Source of the DNA: Pseudomonadota bacterium
Lineage (GTDB): Bacteria; Desulfobacterota; Desulfovibrionia; Desulfovibrionales; Desulfomicrobiaceae
Direction of reading: 5' to 3'
Assembly: GCA_023393525.1 (NCBI GenBank)
Contig: JAEWKZ010000024.1
Span: forward strand, 62,001-126,000
DNA length: 64,000 nt
Shown here piece after piece: positions 43,054-52,271 of the stretch. Under the pieces are notes generated by a model that saw only the letters and a list, made by a program, of their open reading frames with translations, ran no database searches and had not been told where the DNA came from. Each line of letters opens with the position of its first letter. The stretch's first letter is position 1. The position numbers and the translations under genes were made by a program.

Positions 43054-44937
43054 ATGCTTGCCACTCGCCGCAGTTTGAGCCTGCGACTGATCGTCTCCAT
43101 GGGGCTTTTGAGCCTTATCGCCAGCACCATCCTCGCGGCAGTCCAACTCCATTTCAAATACGAAAGCAACATCGCCGCCGTGCGCGAGTCTCTCGACCAG
43201 GTGGCCGCCGGCGACCTGGAAAGCATCTCGGCCAGCCTGTGGCAGCTCGACACCAATCTGCTCGACATCCAGTTGCAGGGCCTCGTCGCCCGGCCTGCTT
43301 TCATCCACGCGTCCATCACCCAGTCCGGCAAGATCCTCGCCCAGGCGGGCCGGGCCGAGGCCAAACGCTCCATCACGCGTCACTACGACCTGACATTCTC
43401 TCTGAGCGGGCAGCCCTACGATCTGGGGCGGCTGGTATTGGTGGCCTCGCTGGACGGGATAAGGGCGCAGGTCGGGCGCGAGTTTGTCGATATCCTCGCC
43501 GGTCAGGCCGTCGTGGCGCTGATCCTGGCCTCGACCCTGCTCTTTCTCTTCCACCGCCAGGTGGGCAAGCACTTGCGCCTCCTGGCGACCCAGGTCAGGG
43601 ATATTTCGCCGGACAACCTGGGCCAGCCCATCGTGCTGAACAAAAAATTCCGCGACGACGAGCTCGACCAGGTCACCGCATCCCTGGAAAAAATGCGGTG
43701 CGGACTTTCGGAGGCCTTCGGCAAACTCAACCTTGAGATCGAAGAACGGCGCATGGCCGAGACCCGGCTGTCGTTGGCCAAGGAGCAGGCCGAAAGCGCG
43801 ACCCAGGCCAAGACCCAGTTCCTGGCCAACATGAGCCACGAAATCCGCACGCCCATGAACGGCGTCATGGGCATGCTCCAGCTGGCCATGGAAGATTCGG
43901 ACCCCGTGGTCATCAGACGCTATCTGGAAACGGCCATGCGTTCCTCGCGCAGCCTGCTGCGTCTCTTGAACGACATCCTGGACCTTTCCCGCCTGGAGGC
44001 CTCCCGCATGCCCGTGGTGGAGGAGCCTTTCAACATCCACGACCTCGTGGACGAACTGACGGACAGCTTTCAGGCCGTGGTCCTCGACCGGGGACTGACC
44101 CTGAGCAGCACGGTGGACGCGGCCGTGCCCTCGCGACTGCTCGGGGACACGGTGCGCATCCGTCAAATCCTGACCAACCTCATCGGCAACGCGGTCAAAT
44201 TCACCATCCGGGGACGGGTCGATATCCGCGTCTCGAGGCTGGCGCCCTACAAATCAGGCGCGCAACGCATCTATGTCGAAGTCGAAGACACGGGCGTGGG
44301 CATCCCCGACCAGGCCCAGTCCGGTCTGTTCGCCCCCTTCGCCCAGGCCGACTCCACCCAGACCCGCAAGTTCGAGGGCTCGGGGCTGGGGCTGAGCATC
44401 ACCCAGCATCTGGTGGTGCTGCTGGGCGGCTCCCTCGCCTTCATGTCCGATGCGCAAGGGTCGATCTTCGCCGTCTGCCTGCCCCTGCACCAGGCCCCGG
44501 CGCAGAGCCCGAAACCCGTCCCCGAGAACGCGTCCGCCGAGAACGCGCCCATGCCGTCCCTCAAGATACTCGTAGCGGAGGACAACCCCGTGAACAGCCT
44601 CATCGCCATGAAATTCCTCGAAGGCATGGGACACGCGCCAAACCTTGCCACCACAGGGCAAGAGGTCGTCGAACGCATGCGCGAAGAACATTTCGACCTG
44701 GTGCTCATGGACATCCAGATGCCGGAAATGGACGGCATGGAGGCGACCCGCGTCATCCGCTCCTGGTCCAGGGCGCAGGGCGGGGAGACGCCCATCGTGG
44801 CCATGACCGCCCATGCCTTCTCCTCCGACACCGAACGGTTCCTGGCCGCGGGCATGAACGGACACCTGGCCAAACCCATCTCGCGCCAGGATCTGGACCG
44901 CTGCCTGCGCGCCATGCCGGAGCTGCGTCGGCCATGA
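43054..44937 (+). CDS. Hybrid sensor histidine kinase with receiver domain
   Basis: A 627-residue inner-membrane protein. Two membrane segments (about 13-33 and 152-170) enclose a periplasmic sensor of about 115 residues, with a helical start and S-L-W-Q-L-D-T-N-L-L. A HAMP-like and coiled region follows, then the HisKA domain with N-M-S-H-E-I-R-T-P-M-N-G (phospho-His), the ATPase domain with D-T-G-V-G-I-P-D and G-S-G-L-G-L-S-I, and a C-terminal receiver with L-V-L-M-D-I-Q-M-P-E-M-D-G. ATG at 43054 has AGGA seven bases upstream. The signal is unknown. Its end overlaps or abuts the next gene. Confidence 0.92.
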   Translation: MLATRRSLSLRLIVSMGLLSLIASTILAAVQLHFKYESNIAAVRESLDQVAAGDLESISASLWQLDTNLLDIQLQGLVARPAFIHASITQSGKILAQAGRAEAKRSITRHYDLTFSLSGQPYDLGRLVLVASLDGIRAQVGREFVDILAGQAVVALILASTLLFLFHRQVGKHLRLLATQVRDISPDNLGQPIVLNKKFRDDELDQVTASLEKMRCGLSEAFGKLNLEIEERRMAETRLSLAKEQAESATQAKTQFLANMSHEIRTPMNGVMGMLQLAMEDSDPVVIRRYLETAMRSSRSLLRLLNDILDLSRLEASRMPVVEEPFNIHDLVDELTDSFQAVVLDRGLTLSSTVDAAVPSRLLGDTVRIRQILTNLIGNAVKFTIRGRVDIRVSRLAPYKSGAQRIYVEVEDTGVGIPDQAQSGLFAPFAQADSTQTRKFEGSGLGLSITQHLVVLLGGSLAFMSDAQGSIFAVCLPLHQAPAQSPKPVPENASAENAPMPSLKILVAEDNPVNSLIAMKFLEGMGHAPNLATTGQEVVERMREEHFDLVLMDIQMPEMDGMEATRVIRSWSRAQGGETPIVAMTAHAFSSDTERFLAAGMNGHLAKPISRQDLDRCLRAMPELRRP

Positions 44938-44951
44938 CCGGAGGACACGCC

Positions 44952-45812
44952 ATGTTCCGCCCGCCGGCGGAGAGGGACAGCGTGCTGATCCGGGTGGCAG
45001 ACGGCTGCCCGCACAACTCCTGCGCCTTCTGCGCCATGTATCGGGGCGTGCGCTACCGCGTACACGACCACGACACGATCCTCAGCCGCATCGGACAAGC
45101 CGCCGCGCGCAATCCCGACGCCCGCCGGATCTTTCTGACCGACGGCGACGTCCTGGCCCTGCCCGCGCCGCAGCTCGCAACGATTCTCGCCACGGCGCGC
45201 GCGGCCTTCCCCCGGCTCTCGCGGGTCAACTGCTACGCATCGGGCCGGGCGCTGGCGGAAAAAACCGACAGCGAGCTGGAAAGCCTGCGCGGTGCCGGCC
45301 TGCGCACCCTCTACCTGGGGCTGGAGAGCGGCTGCGAGGAAGTCCTGCGCCGCATGGCCAAGGGCGGGAGCCTGGGCGAAACCATCGCAGGCTGCGTCCG
45401 CGCCGGGCGCGCGGGCCTGTCCGTGTCGGTCATGGTGCTGATCGGCATCGGCGGACAGGAGCTGTCCGCGTCGCACGCAAGCCTGACAGCGGACGCGCTG
45501 AACGCCATGCAACCGACCATGCTGTCCTGCCTGCGGCTGGTCCCCATTCCCGGCACGGCGCTGGCCGACAGAATCGCCGATGGCCGGTTCGTCCAACTCA
45601 CGGAAGAGCAGTCCGTCCGAGAACTGCGGGACATCCTGTCCGGGCTCGATCTTGCGCGCACGGTCTTCCGGGCCGACCACAGCTCCAACATCCTGCCTCT
45701 GGCCGGACGGCTGCCCCGGGACAAGGCCCTGCTCCTGGCGGAGCTCGACGAACTGCTCGAATGCGGGGCGCTGGATGCTGATTCCCCCGGCCCCATGCCG
45801 GCCCTGCTGTGA
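44952..45812 (+). CDS. Radical SAM protein
   Basis: A 286-residue radical SAM enzyme. The cluster motif is C-P-H-N-S-C-A-F-C (C-x4-C-x2-C), close to the N-terminus, followed by the usual M-Y-R-x-V-R-Y. Later segments are F-L-T-D-G-D-V-L-A-L and L-G-L-E-S-G-C-E-E-V-L, typical of Elp3/MiaB-like and oxidase-like radical SAM proteins; the catalytic target is unknown. The ATG at 44952 has GGAGGA six bases upstream; an upstream in-frame ATG at 44934 overlaps the kinase stop, but lacks a Shine-Dalgarno. Partner of the preceding kinase only by location. Confidence 0.82.
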   Translation: MFRPPAERDSVLIRVADGCPHNSCAFCAMYRGVRYRVHDHDTILSRIGQAAARNPDARRIFLTDGDVLALPAPQLATILATARAAFPRLSRVNCYASGRALAEKTDSELESLRGAGLRTLYLGLESGCEEVLRRMAKGGSLGETIAGCVRAGRAGLSVSVMVLIGIGGQELSASHASLTADALNAMQPTMLSCLRLVPIPGTALADRIADGRFVQLTEEQSVRELRDILSGLDLARTVFRADHSSNILPLAGRLPRDKALLLAELDELLECGALDADSPGPMPALL

Positions 45813-46050
45813 GATTCCCGGGGTTCAGCACGGACCAGGGGAAAGACGGACCTGTCCGGGCCTGGCGCGAGGCGCTTCAATTCTTGCTTTTTTTCTCATA
45901 TCCGGACATGCAAAAAAGCCTGCGCGGTCGCTTGCGATGCGCCCACGCGGCGAAACGCCAAGCGCGGATCGTCCGCTTCCCGGGGAATCCCCGGGCCTGC
46001 GCGCCGGCTGTTCACATCCCTGACCGGAACAAACTCGAGCGAGATTCACG

Positions 46051-47094
46051 ATGATCGACCTGTTTTCCATCCAGGCCTCGGATACTCCACTGCGCCAAAT
46101 ATCCCTGGCCTTCTTCAATTCCGGCGGGCACCAGCCTGAAGGAAGTCGCATCGTGACCACGGCGGTTTTGGTCGGGGTCGTCATCGCGGCCTACATCATC
46201 TGGAGACGTCTGGGCGGCGGCGCCTCCTGGAACCGGCAATCCGGCTCCACCTCCGCCCCCAGGGAAATTTCCTCCATCCTGGAGCAGGCCATGATCCTGC
46301 GCAGCCGCATCGACATATGCTTCCATCCCATCACCACCTCGCGCCAGACCATCTCCTGCACCCTCTTCGAACTGGCGGAAACGGGCATCACCCTGGAGAC
46401 GCCGCTGGGGGTGAACCCCTCCGACGGCTGGGTCGGCAAGCTCATGGTCTGCTATTTCCGCATTCCGCGCGACAACAAGCCGCCGTACTACTACACGTTC
46501 ACGTCCCATGTGTCCGGGGTGTGGAAAAAAAAGGACATCTTCTACATCATTCTCGACATCCCCTCCAAGGTCGAACTCGGCCAGAAGCGAAAGCATCTGC
46601 GCCTGGAGCTTCCCCCCAGGGACATCAAGGATTTCCGGATCTGGCCGGCGACCGAGGACGGCAGCTTCCATTTCGAGTCGAACCCGCAGAACTGGCCCGA
46701 ACCCCTGGCCGTCTATACCCGCAACGATCCCGAAGGGATGCGCGTTCTGGACCTCTCCGGCGGAGGCATCAAGCTCTCCTTCGACCCCGAGCTCTACGAC
46801 GGCCTCAACGATTTCGTCTCCAAGCACCCGGTCCTCTTCATGCGCCTGGAGCTCGAACACGCGGGCGGAATGGCATTTCCCGCCTTCTTCATGGCCGCGC
46901 GGTTGCGCACCAAGGCGCAGGACCTCGACCACGGCGTGCTCATGCTCGGCTACGAGTTCGTGGAGTGCTGCTGCGCCGAAACCTCGGAAACCCTGGACTG
47001 GGTCAAGGTCGATGCCGAGCGCGGCATCGACGAGCTGGTGACCTGGGTTTTCAAGCGCCACCTGGAGCTTTACCGGGAACGGGAAATTGTTTAG
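46051..47094 (+). CDS. Membrane-anchored PilZ-domain protein (c-di-GMP binding, YcgR-like)
   Basis: A 347-residue protein. A single membrane segment near residues 33-52 is followed by a linker, a YcgR-like N-terminal domain (about 85-170) and a PilZ domain. The PilZ c-di-GMP signature R-x3-R is in Q-K-R-K-H-L-R-L-E (about residues 183-191), with D-L-S-G-G-G-I near 236-242. It may act on motility or secretion, as YcgR does, but the anchor is unusual. A 7-bp perfect inverted repeat at 45979-45995 lies upstream. The ATG has GAGCGAGA about 8 bases before it. Confidence 0.88.
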   Translation: MIDLFSIQASDTPLRQISLAFFNSGGHQPEGSRIVTTAVLVGVVIAAYIIWRRLGGGASWNRQSGSTSAPREISSILEQAMILRSRIDICFHPITTSRQTISCTLFELAETGITLETPLGVNPSDGWVGKLMVCYFRIPRDNKPPYYYTFTSHVSGVWKKKDIFYIILDIPSKVELGQKRKHLRLELPPRDIKDFRIWPATEDGSFHFESNPQNWPEPLAVYTRNDPEGMRVLDLSGGGIKLSFDPELYDGLNDFVSKHPVLFMRLELEHAGGMAFPAFFMAARLRTKAQDLDHGVLMLGYEFVECCCAETSETLDWVKVDAERGIDELVTWVFKRHLELYREREIV

Positions 47095-47145
47095 ACGAGC
47101 ATGCGTTTTTAACCTGTAAACCTTCCCTTGGAGGACAACGTATCT

Positions 47146-47967
47146 ATGGACGAGGGCCCTGACAGTCGACTTTGGACCACACTTCGACGCTTTTTTTCAC
47201 GCAGAGGCGAATGCCATCTGGAAGAAGCCATCCAAGAGGCCAAAGACGGCGGAGAACTGCAGAACGACGAAATGTCGATGCTTTTGAACGTCCTGCAGCT
47301 CGATGACAAACAAGCATACGAAATAATGATCCCCCGCACGGACATCGTCTGTGCCGAAATCGACGATACCGTCACCGAAGTCGCCAGAAAGTTTTTTGAA
47401 AGCGGACATTCGCGTCTGCCGATCTACAAGGAAACCAAGGATCAGATCATCGGCGTGCTGCACTGCAAGGAGCTGTTGCGCTTTTTCGTCGGCGACGAGG
47501 AAGCGCCCGCGGATCTGGCTTCCGTGCTCAGACCTCCCTATTTCATTCCCGAAACCAAGAACGTCAAAAACATCCTGCTCGATTTCCAGAGCAACAAGCA
47601 GCACATGGCCATAGTGCTCGACGAATACGGCGGAACGGCCGGCCTGGTCACCCTGGAAGACGTTCTGGAGGAAATCGTGGGCGACATCGAGGACGAATAC
47701 GATCCGGTGCGGCCCGAGGACATTCAGCCCATAGACGACAACACGTTCCTGGTCTCCGGAAGAACCATCCTCGAAGACCTGCGCGAGGAATGCGGCATCC
47801 ATCTGGAATCCGAACAGGTCGAAACCGTGGGCGGATACATCAGCGAGCAGCTGGGGCGCGTGCCCGAAACCGATGAATCCCTGGAGCTGCAGGGCTACAC
47901 GTTCCTCATCAAGGAAGCAGATGTCAAACAGATCCAGTGGGTTATCATTTCAAAACCAACGCCTTGA
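47146..47967 (+). CDS. CorC/HlyC-family protein with CBS domains
   Basis: A 273-residue cytoplasmic protein: two CBS domains (about 62-185), beginning I-M-I-P-R-T-D-I and containing V-L-D-E-Y-G-G-T-A-G-L-V-T, followed by the CorC_HlyC (transporter-associated) domain with S-G-R-T-I-L-E-D-L-R-E-E. There is no membrane domain, so it is like CorC/YbeX, which is implicated in metal efflux and ribosome-related processes. The ATG at 47146 has GGAGGAC 11 bases upstream. It is 7 bases before lnt, the order also seen in enterobacteria (ybeX-lnt), supporting a functional link. Confidence 0.9.
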   Translation: MDEGPDSRLWTTLRRFFSRRGECHLEEAIQEAKDGGELQNDEMSMLLNVLQLDDKQAYEIMIPRTDIVCAEIDDTVTEVARKFFESGHSRLPIYKETKDQIIGVLHCKELLRFFVGDEEAPADLASVLRPPYFIPETKNVKNILLDFQSNKQHMAIVLDEYGGTAGLVTLEDVLEEIVGDIEDEYDPVRPEDIQPIDDNTFLVSGRTILEDLREECGIHLESEQVETVGGYISEQLGRVPETDESLELQGYTFLIKEADVKQIQWVIISKPTP

Positions 47968-47974
47968 CCAGTTC

Positions 47975-49519
47975 ATGCATCGTTTCGGCCTCATGGGCAT
48001 GGCCCTTGTCGGGGCCTGGTTCGGCTTCGCCAACCCGCTTCTGCATTTTCCACCGGCCATCCTGCTTCTGCCCGCGGCGCTCATCCTTGCCTCGCTGCGG
48101 GCCACCGGCTTCGCCCACGCATTCAGAAACGGCTTCCTGACCGCCCTGCCCGGCTACGCCGCCAGCCTCTACTGGCTGGCCATTCCGGTCCACGACCATG
48201 GGGGCCTGCCCTGGGCCCTGGCCCTGCCCTGCCCGGTGCTGGTCGGCGCCCTGCTCGCGGCCTATGCCGGTCTGTTCTGCATGGGTCTGCGCCTGATCAG
48301 GACCCGTATCGCCCATCCCCTGGCCATGGTCGCCTCGGGGCTTTTGTGGGCCAGCCTGGAGCTGGTCCGCAATCATTTTCTGACCGGCTTTTCCTGGCTG
48401 ACCCTGGCTCAGGCCCTGGCGCCCTGGCCCCTGACCCTGGGCTTGGCGGCCTGGATCGGAGGGTTCGGCCTGTCCGCGCTGCTGGTGGCCGTGAGCCATT
48501 GCCTGTGCGCAGGTCGGGGATGGACCCGCCTGGCGGTGCTGCCGCTGGCCGCCCTGTGCCTGCTGCCCGCCCTGGCCCGCGCCCCCCGGATTCCTGTCGG
48601 CACGGTGTCGGTGTCCATGATCCAGGGCAACATCGACCAGGGAGTCAAATGGGACGAGGACATGCAGTCAAAGATCCTCGGCACCTATCTCGACCTCTCC
48701 TTCAAGGCCGTCGCCGACAACGCCCCGGACCTCGTCGTATGGCCGGAAACAGCCATGCCCTTTTATTTTCAGGACCCCTCCGACCTGAGCACCGGCGCGC
48801 GCCTGGGCGTGGCGCGCATGAAAACTCCCGTCCTGGCCGGGGCGCCTGCCTATTCCATCCCCCAGGGCCCGGACGCTCCCCAATACGTCCTGCACAACCG
48901 CGCCTACCTGCTCGGCGCAGGCGGAGAAACCCTGTCCTGGTACGACAAGAAGCACCTTGTCCCCTTCGGCGAATACGTGCCGTTGGGAAAATGGCTGCCC
49001 TTCATCACCAAGCTGGTTCCGGGGCAATTCGAATTCCGGCCTGGCGGCGACACGCCCCCGCTCACATCGGGACCGGCGGCCATGGGCCTCTTGATCTGCT
49101 ACGAGGCCATCTTTCCCGAACTGGCCCAGAAGCAGGTCGAACGCGGAGCCAACGTGCTGGTCAACATCAGCAATGACGCCTGGTTCGGCCGATCTTCGGC
49201 CCCCTGGCAGCACCTGCACCTTTCCGTCCTGCGCGCCGTGGAACAGAATCGGGCCATCATCCGCTCCACCAATTCGGGCATAAGCGCCTTCATCGGCCCA
49301 GACGGCGGCATGAGCGCGACGACACCCCTCTACAGCGCAAAAATCGCGCACGATCCATCCATACCGCTCTTGACAGAGACGACCTTTTACCACGAACATT
49401 TCATTTTCATTCACGCGGCTTTTCCCCTGCTGACTTGCGCCCTGCTCTGGGCCCTTGGGCGGAAAGGCCGGAAAAATCATCCAGAATCGAGAACACCATG
49501 CTGCAATATTCCGAACTGA
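47975..49519 (+). CDS. lnt: Apolipoprotein N-acyltransferase
   Basis: A 514-residue inner-membrane enzyme that adds the third acyl chain to lipoproteins. The N-terminal half has about six membrane segments; the second half is a nitrilase/CN-hydrolase domain with the catalytic Glu (V-V-W-P-E-T-A-M-P), Lys (Y-D-K-K-H-L-V-P-F-G-E-Y) and Cys (L-I-C-Y-E-A-I-F-P-E). A last membrane segment is near residue 490. Starts at the ATG 8 bases after the CorC stop; the binding site is poor. Its last 22 bases overlap the start of prfB. Confidence 0.95.
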   Translation: MHRFGLMGMALVGAWFGFANPLLHFPPAILLLPAALILASLRATGFAHAFRNGFLTALPGYAASLYWLAIPVHDHGGLPWALALPCPVLVGALLAAYAGLFCMGLRLIRTRIAHPLAMVASGLLWASLELVRNHFLTGFSWLTLAQALAPWPLTLGLAAWIGGFGLSALLVAVSHCLCAGRGWTRLAVLPLAALCLLPALARAPRIPVGTVSVSMIQGNIDQGVKWDEDMQSKILGTYLDLSFKAVADNAPDLVVWPETAMPFYFQDPSDLSTGARLGVARMKTPVLAGAPAYSIPQGPDAPQYVLHNRAYLLGAGGETLSWYDKKHLVPFGEYVPLGKWLPFITKLVPGQFEFRPGGDTPPLTSGPAAMGLLICYEAIFPELAQKQVERGANVLVNISNDAWFGRSSAPWQHLHLSVLRAVEQNRAIIRSTNSGISAFIGPDGGMSATTPLYSAKIAHDPSIPLLTETTFYHEHFIFIHAAFPLLTCALLWALGRKGRKNHPESRTPCCNIPN

Positions 49520-50608
49520 AGGCCCAGGCCGCGCAACTTGACGAACGCTTCACCGACTTTTGGAGGCGGCTTTGACCTGCGCAGGCACAAGGAACGCCTG
49601 CGAGAGATCGAAAAACAGCTTTCCGCGCCCGGAGCATGGGACAAACCGGAACTGCTGACCCCGGTCTTGCAGGAAAAAACCCAGCTCGAAAGCCAGGTCG
49701 ATGAGTGGGAAGCCCTTTCCCTGGCCCGGGACAACGCCCTGGAATGGGTTGAAATGGCCGCCCAGGAGCAGACCGAGGAGATGCTCACGGCCCTGGAGGA
49801 CGCCCTGGAGGAAATGAGCGCCAAGCTCGAGGCCGCCCAGATGCGCACCCTTCTGAGCGACCCGGAGGACGTAAGCGAGGCCATTCTTGAAATCCACCCC
49901 GGCGCCGGCGGCACCGAGTCCCAGGACTGGGCCGAAATGCTGCTGCGCATGTACCGCCGCTTCGCCGAACGGACGGGCTTCAAGGTGGAGCTGCTCGATC
50001 TTTTGCCCGGCGACGAGGCCGGAATCAAAAGCGTGACCCTGCACATCCACGGGCCCTACGCCTACGGGCAGCTCAAAGGCGAAAAGGGCACCCACCGCCT
50101 GATCCGCATCTCGCCCTTCGACTCCAGCGGGCGCAGGCACACCTCCTTCGCATCGGTCGACGTCTATCCCGACGCCGGCCAGGACATCGAGATAGAGGTC
50201 AAGGACGAGGACATCCGGGTCGACATCTTCCGCTCCAGCGGCCCCGGCGGCCAGTCCGTGAACACCACGGACTCGGCGGTGCGCGTGACGCACATCCCCA
50301 CGGGCCTGGTGGCCCAGTGCCAGAACGAAAAATCCCAGCACAAGAACAAGGAGGCGGCCATGAAGGTCTTGAAGGCCCGCCTCTACGAGCTGGAACTGCA
50401 GAAGATCGCCAGCGAGCGCCAGGCCGAATACGTGGCCAAGGGAGCCATCGCCTTCGGCTCCCAGATCAGGACCTACACCCTGCAACCCTACCGCCTGGTC
50501 AAGGATCACCGCACAAGCACGGAAACCAGCAATGTGGACGCGGTGCTCGACGGCAACATCGACGCCTTCATCCACAACTACCTCCTGTACCTGCATGGAA
50601 AATCATAA
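49498..50608 (+). CDS. prfB: Peptide chain release factor 2 with programmed +1 frameshift
   Basis: A 369-residue RF2 recognising UGA and UAA stop codons. The gene is in two frames. The ATG at 49498 opens a 25-codon segment ending at an in-frame TGA (49573-49575) and the rest is in the +1 frame from GAC at 49574. RF2 motifs: S-P-F-D-S-S-G-R-R-H-T-S (with the SPF anticodon-like tripeptide) and G-P-G-G-Q-S-V-N (GGQ). The first frame has the usual L-x-E-x-x-x-x-L-x-x-F RF2 start. The ORF beginning at 49538 alone would miss the N-terminus. Confidence 0.96.
49562..49576 (+). promoter_or_regulatory. RF2 programmed frameshift site
   Basis: GGAGG, a three-base spacer (CGG), then CTT-TGA-C. The internal Shine-Dalgarno-like GGAGG three bases before the slippery CTT is the layout known from E. 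coli prfB, where low RF2 slows reading of UGA and promotes +1 slippage. This autoregulates RF2 synthesis. Confidence 0.95.
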
Positions 50609-51449
50609 CCTCCCGCCCGACGAGACGATCCTTGGCGAACTGGAAAGCCTTGAAAGCGAGCTGGCCCTGTCCGCCGCCGGCCCCCAGGTCTCGGCCCTGG
50701 TCCGGCTGATCCGTTCCGACCCGTCCTGGCCCGAACGCCTGCGGGCCGGAAAGCTGGACCAGTGGATCGTCCTGCCCCTGCGGGCCGACAAATTTCCGGC
50801 CCTGGTCAGGCTCAAGGAGCATATCGAACGCCTGACCTATCTGCAGGGTCAGGACGCCCTGACCGGGCTGGCCAACCGCCTGGGATTCGACCAGACCATG
50901 GCCATGGAGGTGGAACGCTCGTCGAGATTCAAGACGCCGCTGACCCTGTGCATCATGGACCTGGACAACTTCAAGGCCGTGAACGACGCTCATGGACACC
51001 CCTGCGGAGACACCGTCATCAAGGCCATGGCCTCGATCCTGCTTGACGAAATGCGCATGATCGACACCGCCGCCCGCATCGGCGGAGAGGAATTCGCACT
51101 GCTGCTTCCCGGAACGGGCCTGACCCGGGCCCTCATACTCCTGCGGCGCATCCAGTCCATCGTCGGCGACACGTGCATCACGTGCGACACGGCGAGACTG
51201 CGCATGACCATGTCCATGGGCGTGGCAAGCTACCGGGGCAAGCTCACGCCCGACCCAGCCAAACTCCTGGCCGCGGCGGACAAGGCGTTGTACCGCGCCA
51301 AGCGGGCCGGCAAGAACCGGATCGAGGCCGCTCCCATCCTGGACCTTGTCCACGGCGAGGAGCCATCCCTCGTGCATCAGAACGAAAAGCGCTTTCTTTT
51401 CTCCTCATTCTCCGGTCCGTCTTCGAGCGCGGAGCAAAACAAGGACTGA
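50595..51449 (+). CDS. GGDEF-domain diguanylate cyclase
   Basis: A 284-residue protein that probably makes c-di-GMP from two GTP. The N-terminal 100 residues are helical, ending in Y-L-Q-G-Q-D-A-L-T-G-L-A-N-R-L-G, the standard link into the GGDEF domain. The active site reads G-G-E-E-F (R-I-G-G-E-E-F-A), and the metal-binding M-D-L-D-N-F-K-A-V-N-D is intact; no inhibitory RxxD is obvious. There is no membrane segment. The start overlaps the last 14 bases of prfB, so translation may be coupled. The next gene is a FlhG/MinD-like ATPase. Confidence 0.91.
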   Translation: MENHNLPPDETILGELESLESELALSAAGPQVSALVRLIRSDPSWPERLRAGKLDQWIVLPLRADKFPALVRLKEHIERLTYLQGQDALTGLANRLGFDQTMAMEVERSSRFKTPLTLCIMDLDNFKAVNDAHGHPCGDTVIKAMASILLDEMRMIDTAARIGGEEFALLLPGTGLTRALILLRRIQSIVGDTCITCDTARLRMTMSMGVASYRGKLTPDPAKLLAAADKALYRAKRAGKNRIEAAPILDLVHGEEPSLVHQNEKRFLFSSFSGPSSSAEQNKD

Positions 51450-51450
51450 T

Positions 51451-52257
51451 ATGACCGAAGCCAACACGACACTGAGCATCGCCGTTGCCAGCGGCAAGGG
51501 CGGAGTGGGCAAGACCAATCTCGCCCTGAACCTGTGTTTCGCCCTGCACGAACTCGGAGGCTCCCTGGTCCTCCTCGACGCCGACCTCGGCCTGGCCAAT
51601 CTGGACGTGCTGCTGGGGCTTTCCCCGGAAAAGAACCTCCAGGACCTGCTGGGCGACGACTCGGCCCAGAGCGTGCTCCTGCCCCTGGCCGGAGAACGTC
51701 TGGTGCTGCTTCCTTCCGCTTCCGGCGTGGCCGAACTGGTGGAGATGGACGAGGACGTGCAGAGCCTGCTGCTGGGCAAGCTCGACGCGCTGTTCAGGCA
51801 ATACGACTTCCTGGTCCTGGACCTGGGCGCGGGCATCAGCCCCACGGTGCTGTCGTTCGCGGCCATGCCCCAGGAACGGATCGTGGTCATCACTCCGGAA
51901 CCGACGTCCCTGACCGACAGCTATGCGCTGATCAAGGTGCTCTGCACCCAGCATCAGATCAAAAACTTCCAGATCATCGTGAACATGGCCGAATCGGACA
52001 AGGAGGGCAAAAACGCCTTCAACCGTCTGGCCCAGGCCTGCGATCACTTCCTGAGTCTGCCCATAAGCCTCCTGGGCGTGGTACACCGCGACCCCATGGT
52101 CACGGAATCCGTGCGGCATCAGGTTCCGCTGCTCAAATTCGCGCCCACCTGCCAGGCCGCCAAGGACATCCGCGAGATCGCGAAAACGATCATGGACCGC
52201 CGCGCACGACTCAAGGACCTCATCGCCCGCACACCCATCCTCAAACCCCTGATCTGA
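51451..52257 (+). CDS. FlhG/MinD-like ParA-family ATPase
   Basis: A 268-residue cytoplasmic P-loop ATPase of the ParA/MinD/FlhG group. The deviant Walker A motif S-G-K-G-G-V-G-K-T is at about residues 14-22, with D-A-D-L-G-L-A-N-L-D-V-L (FlhG/MinD type) about 43-54, and T-P-E-P-T-S-L-T-D-S-Y-A. The C-terminal amphipathic stretch D-I-R-E-I-A-K-T-I-M-D-R-R-A-R-L may bind membrane. FlhG controls flagellar number and placement; no flhF is adjacent, and the GGDEF neighbour fits a motility role. Starts one base after the GGDEF stop, with AAGGA upstream. Confidence 0.86.
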   Translation: MTEANTTLSIAVASGKGGVGKTNLALNLCFALHELGGSLVLLDADLGLANLDVLLGLSPEKNLQDLLGDDSAQSVLLPLAGERLVLLPSASGVAELVEMDEDVQSLLLGKLDALFRQYDFLVLDLGAGISPTVLSFAAMPQERIVVITPEPTSLTDSYALIKVLCTQHQIKNFQIIVNMAESDKEGKNAFNRLAQACDHFLSLPISLLGVVHRDPMVTESVRHQVPLLKFAPTCQAAKDIREIAKTIMDRRARLKDLIARTPILKPLI

Positions 52258-52271
52258 AGGTTTTCGAACAC

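Noticed and set aside
43024..44166. 380-codon frame on minus strand
   Set aside because: Antisense to the histidine kinase.
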